Origin: Macrobrachium rosenbergii | Lineage: Eukaryota > Arthropoda > Malacostraca > Decapoda > Palaemonidae | Reading direction: 5' to 3' | Assembly: GCF_040412425.1 (NCBI RefSeq) | Contig: NC_089763.1 | Coordinates: 54,446,087-54,510,086 of the forward strand | DNA: 64,000 bases | Part shown: piece after piece, positions 53,226 to 64,000 of the stretch | How positions within the stretch are numbered: position 1 is the stretch's first letter | Layout: every line of letters starts with the position of its first letter | Program-made: the position numbers and the translations under genes | Notes under the pieces: generated by a model | The model's database searches: none | The model's input: the letters and a program-made list of their open reading frames with translations, nothing else | What the model was told of the DNA's origin: nothing

Positions 53226-55985
53226 CGCCTTCCAACAAATTTTATCCTTCATGGTAACTACTTAAGTTCAGTGTATGATGGACGTTAATTTTCATGTAGG
53301 TAGTGGTAATTGACTGATAGATTTTTAAATTCCATAATAAGAGATAGGCACCAAGCAACACGTCACGATCTCGTAATCTCTTAGCAATTGCACTTCAGTA
53401 TTATTTCATGAAAAATTAAGAAATAAAAACATCTTCACAGTTGAAAGAACGCGAGAAAAAATGCAGATAATTTCTCAGAAGGTGGATCTTTCAGTGCGGG
53501 TGGAGGGAGGGGGGTCCTTTCCGACCCCTCCACCCCTCTCCCCAGGGCTACATCCCTGCAAAGGGCTGAAGGGGAAGGCAGCGATGATGTCATTATACAT
53601 CGAGCAATGTTTGTTTTCCTTTGAAAGCATTCCAGCATCTGCCAGGAATTTACGGTTGACATAATTCCTCCATTAACTCTGTAATCTGTATATTGCCCGG
53701 ACATAACCTTGCCTGGATTTATGCTTCAAAGCCGGTGTGCTCCGACCGCCATGAGTCAAGACCACTATCAACTGAATCAAGGGAACTCACTCGTATGCAA
53801 AGGAGTTCAGTTATCTTCTTATTTCTAGTCTTTTGGTCTCTGTTTTTGAGCCGTTTTCAGTTGTAGGAATTTTAAGTTATTTTCACTATCGTGATTTCTA
53901 TTTCTAGTTTCTTGTATGTTTTTATTTTCCCTACTGGCAAGAATTTCACTTTTCTTTCGTAGCCACATTTTTGAACATCTCTACTTTTATGAACCTTCCA
54001 GATAAATACTATGATCACTAGATATTCAATCAGTTTAGTTTCACTTTTAAGCACTTGTTTTTACAAACAATACTGAGACTCAATTCCATTTTCAGTTAAT
54101 TTCCACTCAGATGAACTTTACTTTAAAACTGTTTTTAGTCACTTAAATATTGTTTTCAACCTATTTTCATTTTATAATGCTTCCATGCTGTTCCTTGCTA
54201 CACGAAATATATTCTTAAGTCGTCTGCTTCTAGGAAATTTCACTTTTTAAAAGTTCTATGAATATTTTTACAAATTACTTAAGATTTTTGAAAAATTGCT
54301 TATAAATACAGAGGCAAATGAGGTCAGTTTTCCTATGACATGGGAACTCGTCAGAATAAAGTAAGAAAATTTACAGCAATCAGGACTACAGTTATCTCCA
54401 CGAATGAAGTTGGAGGGAAGTTATGTTGCACTGATGTCTGCCTGTCTTTGTGTGTGTTTTCAGGATATATAATGAACAAGTTAAAAGAACTGAATTAAAC
54501 CTCACAGATATTTTCATCGGGCGATCTTTCTTATAAATTCCGATTACCAGTCCTGAGATATTTTACCAACACATGTATACACGCGAACTTTTAAAATTGG
54601 GATTTTTCGCAGGGTATGATATTTTACACAAGCTTTGACTAAGGTTTTGCTTGCTCTTGACTGTTATTGCTGCTTTGTACGACTGCATGCACTCTGTTTA
54701 ACACGGTGTATGCAACTCTGCTTTAAATAAACGGGGCACAACCAAAATAGTATTTCGTCTGCCTCCGTTGTGTCCCCAGTGGTTCGCCCGGGTTGGATCA
54801 GAAATAAAACAAAATTCGAGAGAATTATGTACACTGCTTTCTGTAAGTGAGCATGCGCATTCGTGCGGTTGTGAACAGTATACATACACTCGTCAAACTT
54901 TATTTTCATTTTTTTCTTTTTTAAAGTGATGGCAAATAAGTCAAAAAAATTATCAAAACGAACTTTAGGCCTGGCCGGCAAAGTAAAGGTAAGCTTCTGA
55001 AGAAACGTGGTCCAGATTTTGCGTGAGAAACAGAAAAAGTGTAATAATTAGAAGACTTGGCAGGAATATCTGACGGTCTATCAAGGTCTGCCCGTATTGA
55101 CAGGTTGATAGAAAATAGTCAAAAGCAGTCGGCATGGACACTGAAATTTTTTTTTCAGAAACAGCTATCAACATCATGCGTATGTTAGGGGTAACATCAA
55201 TTAAACCAGTTATTGACCATTGTTCACAAGTATACTTTCCCCACTGAACCAACTAGATCCAAAGAAAACGACCCCAAGACATGCCACTTAAATTCACAAT
55301 TAGTTGAAAACTTACTCGACGTTCTATGTTGTGGTAGACTGGAAGTGATAAAACTCGGTAGCTTCCAACACAGTTATGAATGGTATGAAATTTTATACAT
55401 TTAAATCTAAGAGGGCTTGGTTCCAGGTCTACCACTGCACACCCTAGAAACAAGAACTCTTTACCTTTAAATTCCGTAGCAATCTGAGAAGTCCCTCGAT
55501 CAGTTCCATAGCAGAATGAAGCTGAGATCTCCCCAGCATCATCGTTTGCTCACAGGGCCTCTAATTTATGGAACTCTGTCTGTTTCTGCTTCCCAGCTAT
55601 CACAAATCAACAAGATCTCATATTTGAAAGTAAGTGAGTCCCAAGATATCCTGTTAAATAAGCAAAAGTGCAATGATTCCAGCCACTTTGGTTATCCCTG
55701 TACGGGGTGTGGTTCTAACTCGATTTGACACCTGGCATTCAATTCCAGAGCCAGGTATAACATCACTGTTTTCGACAACCAGCAAGATTGCAAAGTAGTT
55801 GCGCTCAGATCGTTCTGCTAGGCACGATATCATGTTGGGTATCGGATGGGTGGGGGATGGTGGTGGATAGTTCGCCACTCGACCAGGTCACACGGCTCCG
55901 TAGGTGAAGGTTAGGTTAAAGGAAATTTAGAGTAGAAAGCATCCCTATTGAAATGTCCTTGATCTGCTTTTAAGTCAATGCACAA
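53226..55985. other. Unassigned stretch
   Basis: No gene or recognised element. An AATAAA within TTTAAATAAACGGGGCAC near 54723 is LTR- or 3'-end-like but has no partner copy in this window. Confidence 0.35.
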
Positions 55986-55997
55986 TGGGTCCTGGCA

Positions 55998-56086
55998 AGT
56001 TAACTTCCCCCTCCCCTTTCCCCTCCATCTTCCCCTCTCCCCTCCCCTTCCCTTCTTCTCCCCTCCCCTCCTTCCTCCATCTCCAG
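55998..56086. repeat. Polypyrimidine (C-rich) tract
   Basis: An almost uninterrupted run of CCCCTCCCCTTTCCCCTCC-type sequence. The complementary strand has several G3-4 runs and could form quadruplex or triplex DNA. Confidence 0.9.
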
Positions 56087-56379
56087 AGGATTGGAACTAA
56101 TCTACAGGTAAATCTATAGATCTGGTTTGGATTCCCGAGGGGAGGAGCAATGTGGACAAGTTCCTTTAAAATTCATTGTCTCTTTCGACCTCATCAAAGA
56201 GTTAGATACCCATTAAATACTCGGTTATAAGGATTCGCTACCAATGTGAAGAAATGGCTGAGGCTAGCAGCCACATGGGGATAGACTTTCTGAAAACAGG
56301 AAAGCTAAATCCTTCAGGCTACCTCTTCTGAAAGAAAAGAAATTACTCATTACTGAAAAAGTGTATGTTTACATCATAT

Positions 56380-56662
<283 letters not shown>

Positions 56663-56663
<1 letters not shown>

Positions 56664-57094
56664 TGTGTGTATATGTGACTTAAGTAAATAAAAAATTGTA
56701 CTTGTAAAACATAATTCACAAGAAACACTAACATGCTTAAAAATAATGAACATGCTGAAGGAAACGTTGGAATAAAAAATAAAAAATAAAAAAAATCACC
56801 AACAACAAAGATAGACCAAGAGAAAATTTCTATAAGATTTCTTATCAGGATAATGTAGTTTGACTCCCATGTCAAGAAGTGAAAAATTGGATCCGAATGG
56901 ACCAGTTAGGGTGTCCTAGACAGGTGAAACGCGAGAGGAAAAGAAGGGCAGGAAAATAGAAGTGATCGACCCGGTGTATGATGCATTTTTGATTACCCAG
57001 CTGTCTTGGTTTAGGAAATAATTCAAAGTCTCATGCAATCTCAGGACCTAAGCCGAAGTCCAGCTTACATCTTGTATATACTCTCCTGCAAATA
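56663..57094. other. Unassigned stretch
   Basis: A-rich; no gene or element. Confidence 0.4.
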
Positions 57095-57430
57095 TCTTTT
57101 TGTTTTAGTTTTCTGTAAAAGAAAACTATTGTGACGGTTTTGTCTGTCCGTCCTCAGATATTAAAAAATACTGAGGCTAGAGGGCTGCAAATTGGTATGT
57201 TGATCATCCACCCTCCAATCAATAAAATATACCAAATTGCAACCTTCTAGCCTCAATAGTTTTTATTTGATTTAAGGTTAAGGTTAGCCATGAATCGTGC
57301 GTCTGGCAGCGCTTTCCGGAGGCGTACGTCGTACTTCCACTTGACCGCATCTGGGAAGCAACTGATCACTGACCGGTCGTAGCTGATAGTTTTATTCAGC
57401 ATTACACGCTCAACAGAAAAGACGCAACTT
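57095..57430 (+). repeat. Dispersed decapod-type repeat with internal hairpin
   Basis: GAAAACTATTGTGACGG, TTTGTCTGTCCGTCC, a CTGAGGCTAGAGGGCTGC block, then TTAAGGTTAAGGTTAGCC and CGTGCGTCTGGCA follow the order of a repeat I recall from decapod transcripts and genomes. An internal inverted repeat pairs 57163-57202 with 57227-57265 (~38 bases, few mismatches). Its class is unknown to me. Confidence 0.6.
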
Positions 57431-59039
57431 TAACTTGTTTTCTCTCTAATCGGATTATTTCATCTTTGTAATAATAGGTCTCCTCTGCATCTGCCCTTTG
57501 CTTGCTTCTCTGTGGAGGTTGTGATTTCCGTTTAGTTTTTCTGCCTGGTTGTGTCTGGCTGTTAATCTGTTTGTCAGTAGAATCACACGGACACTGACTT
57601 GCCGGTAAAAACTCGGTGGAATGATTTATCAGGTGACCTCAAACTGATTAAGGACAAAGGTCAAGGTCGAATAATTTTGGTGTTTTTAAATCTTTATACA
57701 TAATTTCGTATCCTTTTCATAGTTATATTTTATAACAGTAGTTTCGTGCTCCAAGTTGACATACAAAGGTCACAGGTTAAGATCATACAATTTTGACAGA
57801 TTAAATGCTTTATAGAAAGCTATACATTTGCTGTATCCTCTACTATCGATCCCTAATCATTATGAATATGTTTACCAAGTTTTCCAATGAAGATCATCGC
57901 TCAGGGTACAATCATGTTTTAGGTGACTGAAATTATTCACTAAAGGTTTTATATACGTATTGATTGATTTTTGTTTTGATAATTTATAACAATTATTCCA
58001 TAGTAATTATGAGTCAAGTTTGTCATTTAAAGTTCAAAAGTAAAAGTCACATTTTGATGATTTAAATATTGCACACTCGGATGGATAAGGATGATTGGAG
58101 TCAGGAAGGGCATCCGTACATTAAAAAAAAAAAATCCTAACAAGACCAATTATGAAATAAAGTTTTTAAGACAGAAAACTCACTAATCATTATATCTGCT
58201 GGCGTTTCGGCATTTTAGATATTTCTAACCTGGCTACATACTTTTGTAATATTACGCCAGGAATTTCTTAATCATTTGTTATATTGTTTTTGATTTTAGA
58301 AGATCAAAGTTCTTCTAAGTGCAGATTTTCAGATGCTTATGTGCTTTATAACTTGCTTATTTGTATGTGGTATCCTCTTCATAGTGTGATAATTGCCTTG
58401 TAATTATGTATATAAAAAAAAAACTTTAACCTCCAAAGGTAAAAGGTCAAAGTCTGAGGCTGTCGATGGTTTAAAATTCGTACCTAGCTGTGGTAAGACC
58501 CTCATGAGGATTAACTTCTTTTAGTCCGTCATTTTCAGACAAAGGTTAGGGTCAAAACAGGTTATCATTTTTCCTGTGATTTTCAGCCATTTGAATCTGC
58601 ATGCTTTCCAGCCCTGTTTACGTGAAAAGACAAAAGAATTCTGTGCGAATAAATTACATCCGTTGTCACCTAAATGGTAACGTGAAATGTATTTCATAAC
58701 TTGTAAAACAGTTTTCTTATATTTAGATATAAACATTTGGACAAATCACATAACTAGCTTACATTTCATTCGCACTAGTTTCATTAGAAGCTCCACAAGT
58801 TATTTCCATTATTCTTTTTAATATTAAGAATCCCTTGCCCCTGTGAGAGTACGACTCCCTCGAAAAATCAGCAGTCACTCCCACAATCATGCATTAAAAA
58901 AGTGTTGATTCGCGGATGAACCCCCGTGCAGAAAACTTTAACAGTGTTAGCTGCTTCATTTACTTATACAAAAGGCTCAAGGACGGAGTAAAAGTGAAAA
59001 ATTAACTAAGTTTTCGTTGTAGAGGAGAGTTGAAAATGT
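57431..59039. other. Unassigned stretch
   Basis: No gene, RNA or recognised repeat. Confidence 0.4.
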
Positions 59040-59064
59040 GGCTATTAATGTAATTCAGGCAAGC

Positions 59065-59320
59065 AAGCTAGGTACGCAAGATATTAGAATAATATAGAGT
59101 GGAAGGGGTTTGAGTAAATATGAGAATACTGGTGGAAGCCACTTTTGAGGACGTGAGGAGGGTAATTAGGTGGTAGAAAAATAGGAGTTCACCAGGCTTT
59201 AATAGAGCTGCGAGTAAGATGCTGAGGTATGATAGAAAAGATGTCATTGAGTGACTGACAAATGTCTGTAGGGTATGTCTTGGTGAGGAAAAGGTTCCAA
59301 TGTAATTGGGTAAGAAGAAA
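59065..59320 (+). pseudogene. LINE RT N-terminal fragment (finger region), decayed
   Basis: The frame containing TFEDVRRVIRW, KNRSSPGFNRAASKMLRYDR, KDVIE and LTNVCRVCLGEEKVPM matches the block just upstream of RT motif 1 in RTE-like LINEs (EVRKAIRKMKNGKSPGVDG, AEMLKYGGE, EWLT.LCN.CW.EG.VPEDW). Three stops replace Trp or an acidic residue (W to TAG, W to TGA, D to TAA). Two of them are single-base changes from TGG. The rest of the RT is absent downstream. Confidence 0.78.
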
Positions 59321-59947
59321 GATTGTTTCTTAATTATACCTTGTATAAGGATAAAGGTTAATTGATATAATTCAATTCTTCAGTGGTATTGTCTTTATTT
59401 CATTTAAAATAGATATTTAAAACCTACAACAAGAGTTGGGATACCGAAAGTCGACTCCTTGTGGCTACGAGTATTTTTACCAGCAGTAAAATATTTCAAA
59501 TCTTGCTAAGGTTCTTCAGTTACATACAGTGTCTTTGTACCTTAGCTGTTTGCATATTTCGTCAAGGTAACATTGCCTCTTCAGTTCTCTTGAAGAAAAT
59601 CTGTTCAAAACATTTATATCTTACCATGCATTTGACAGTTCAGGCAGCGTGCAGACACTTCACAATTTTTTATTGCGCTGATCTGTCTTTCAAGATCAAA
59701 ATGCCGATATCGTAATGACAATTATCATACAGTCCTTTAGGCAAGATCTCTTCAGTCCTTCTTGCCCCGTGTTTTTTTTCATCTTCATTTATGCGTTTAT
59801 ATTATCTTATTATCTTTATTGATGTTATGTTTGCAGGAGTTCACTGTAGGCAGTGCTGAAGTTTCTTTGCAGCGCTCGTTTGACCCCGAACTATACATAT
59901 TGCTTTCTGTCTTTTACTCTTCCATTCGCTCCTTTTGGTCTGTTCCT
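59321..59947. other. Unassigned stretch
   Basis: Open frames at 59461-59715 and 59762-60040 show no family motif; the second runs into the MITE-like element. Confidence 0.35.
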
Positions 59948-60720
59948 ACCAACGATCACATAAGAACAATAGTCTGGGCACAGCCATTTAACAAGCATTA
60001 CGGGAGATGTAGCCATTGCCGCCATCTTTGTGTAGGATAGAAAAGCCAAGCCGGGCTCGGAGTAGTAAAAATTTTAATGCGGGCTTATCAAATATTTTGT
60101 GACCTAACCTACTTAGGAATAAGATAAAATTTTGAAACTTGACATAAGTGAAAAGCATACGTTATGAATGCTATCAGTATCATTAAAAATATTAATAACT
60201 GCTTCTTTATATTTTTTACAGTTAAATAAATTTGAAATGTTTATGAGTTTTAAATCGTGACCTGAAAAAGTTGCTTTATGATGAGATTTTTAATTTTTGA
60301 GGCAGAGACGTCACCAAAGCGACAAAATTGTAGCTAAAGAGTTAAAGCTTCTGAATTATATTTTAAAAAAAAAGATTGTGTAGTTTGGCTAGTATTTTAA
60401 TTCTCACTTGTGACAAGCAATGCCTTCAATCTTTCCCTTGTTGAAGCTGCCAAAAGCAATGCAAGACAGGCATTGCAAAGCCTTGTGCACTAATGCAGTC
60501 TACAAGACAACAAGACAGGGTAAGACACAAACGGGCTAGGCACACAGCACCTGCTATGTGACTGAGAGACTGACTGCTAGCTTGCCTGGCTAGATCAGAA
60601 AGCACTCGCCACTAGGGCGAGTCATCCCCGGCCGCCGCCATCTTGGTGTTGGTAGCGCTCACAGGGGGCTTCATTTATCGGATCCTGTGCCCAATCTGTT
60701 GTTCTTATGTGATCGTTGGT
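59948..60720. mobile_element. MITE-like TIR element, 773 bp
   Basis: The left end ACCAACGATCACATAAGAAC and the right end, reverse complemented, match over 36 bases with about 3 differences; the inner part is GGGCACAG. A GCCGCCATCTT block lies in the same orientation inside both ends. There is no coding capacity and no clear target duplication, so the exact ends and the superfamily are open. Confidence 0.82.
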
Positions 60721-63257
<2,537 letters not shown>

Positions 63258-63530
63258 GTTTAACCAGACCACTGAGCTGATTAACAGCTCTCCTAGGGCT
63301 GGCCCGAAGGATTGGATTTATTTTACGTGGCTAAGAACCAACTGGTTACCTAGTAACGGAACCTACAGCTTATTGTGGAATCCAAACCACATTATGACGA
63401 AAAATGAATTTCTATCACCAGAAATAAATTCTTCTAATTCTTCACTAGCTGGTCGGAAAGTCGAACGCTGGGCCAACAGCGTGCTAGTCGAGAGCTCTGC
63501 CTACCCTTCCAACGAAGAACTAACAGGAGA
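63258..63530 (-). repeat. tRNA-derived SINE, decapod type
   Basis: On the minus strand the head near 63520-63450 reads AGAGCTCTCGACTAGCACGC, then GCGTTCGACTTTCCGACC, which is like the tRNA B box GGTTCGANTCC. The body continues through TTCTGGTGATAGAAATTCAT, CACAATAAGCTGTAGG and CCTAGGAGAGCTGTTAATCA to a tail at GGTCTGGTTAAAC. I recall this body as very common in decapod genomes. The A box is only roughly matched. Confidence 0.68.
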
Positions 63531-63931
63531 GGAACCAGATATGCAACTGCATATGCTTGGCGTTGCAGCATACACCTCTGCACTCCAAACAATGATTTCA
63601 CCCCCTGCATGCCTTCCTTCTTTAGGGATCCGAACCACTGACCACTGAAACAGTAGGATGACACCGAGACGATTCAGTTACTGAAGGCACAAAAAGAAGT
63701 GAACAAGATATGCAGCTTCAAGTCCGCGGGGGAGGAGGACTGACTGTGTGTGTCCACTCACTATACAGTAGGTGGGGTAGGGAAGGGAAGGGGTGGAGTC
63801 TTATAGCTGTGCATTGTGCCTGCTATGATACCATGCACATGCAGTTGCATTATCTGGCTCTTCTCCTTTTACTTCTCAGTAGCTGAATGGACTAAGCATT
63901 CATTTATACTTTAGATGGTAATATATGTGTA

Positions 63932-63934
<3 letters not shown>
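63531..63934. other. Unassigned stretch
   Basis: No gene. G-rich (GGGGAGGG-type) patches lie near 63728 and 63770-63795. Confidence 0.4.
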
Positions 63935-63986
<52 letters not shown>

Positions 63987-64000
63987 GTATATATATATAT
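63935..64000. repeat. (TA)n microsatellite running off the window
   Basis: TA with GTATATG interruptions; it continues past the last base. Confidence 0.95.

Noticed and set aside
53461..53704. Overlapping plus and minus frames of 67 and 89 codons
   Set aside because: Driven by a C/G-rich patch; no motif on either strand.

Overview
The window reads as non-coding, repeat-saturated nuclear DNA from an animal, most likely a decapod crustacean. The reasons are the very long (TA)n, (GA)n/(CT)n and (CA)n arrays, the many decayed transposable elements of animal type (Penelope-like, RTE-like LINE, mariner, PIF/Harbinger), and three dispersed repeats (26.3, 57.1 and 63.3 kb) that look like families I recall from shrimp and crayfish sequence. 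The species cannot be fixed from the sequence alone. I found no convincing host gene, no rRNA and no intact tRNA. Every protein-like stretch I could assign is a broken transposon gene.

Layout. 0-3 kb: a gag/ORF1-like zinc-knuckle remnant between two ~290 bp direct repeats. 3.6-4.3 kb: Penelope-like reverse transcriptase (RT) remnant, + strand. 5-7.4 kb: TA arrays, a SINE-like tail, and a dispersed ~540 bp repeat (copies also at 33.6-34.1 kb and, partly, 38.0 kb). 9.2-10.4 kb: a second Penelope-like RT remnant, - strand. 13.5-14.5 kb: a fold-back mariner built from two inverted 3' halves. 17.5-20.0 kb: a third Penelope-like element with RT and GIY-YIG parts, split by a 1.1 kb terminal-inverted-repeat (TIR) element. 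20-31 kb: mostly unassignable sequence. 33.2-34.1 kb: an inverted repeat around a TA array, then copy 2 of the dispersed repeat. 39.7-40.2 kb: the longest microsatellite. 41.2-42.0 kb: an 830 bp long-armed inverted repeat. 43.8-44.8 kb: LINE RT remnant, + strand. 45.7-48.1 kb: a 2.4 kb PIF/Harbinger element with TAA target duplications and a decayed transposase tail, with an unoccupied copy of its target site nearby. 48.7-50.3 kb: an old ~600 bp duplication. 50.5-51.2 kb: LINE RT remnant, - strand. 52.5-53.0 kb: a mirror-symmetric palindrome (CA-TA-arm-loop-arm-TA-TG). 57.1 kb: a hairpin-bearing dispersed repeat. 59.1 kb: LINE RT remnant. 59.9-60.7 kb: a MITE-like element. 63.3-63.5 kb: a tRNA-derived SINE.

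Two themes recur. Inverted duplications repeatedly sit around or beside (TA)n arrays (13.6, 33.2, 48.7, 49.5, 52.7 kb), and transposon fragments repeatedly end at a microsatellite. Both fit breakage or template switching at TA cruciforms followed by slippage, but that is inference. Nothing here looks like a working multi-gene system; the interest lies in the nested and fold-back element structures.
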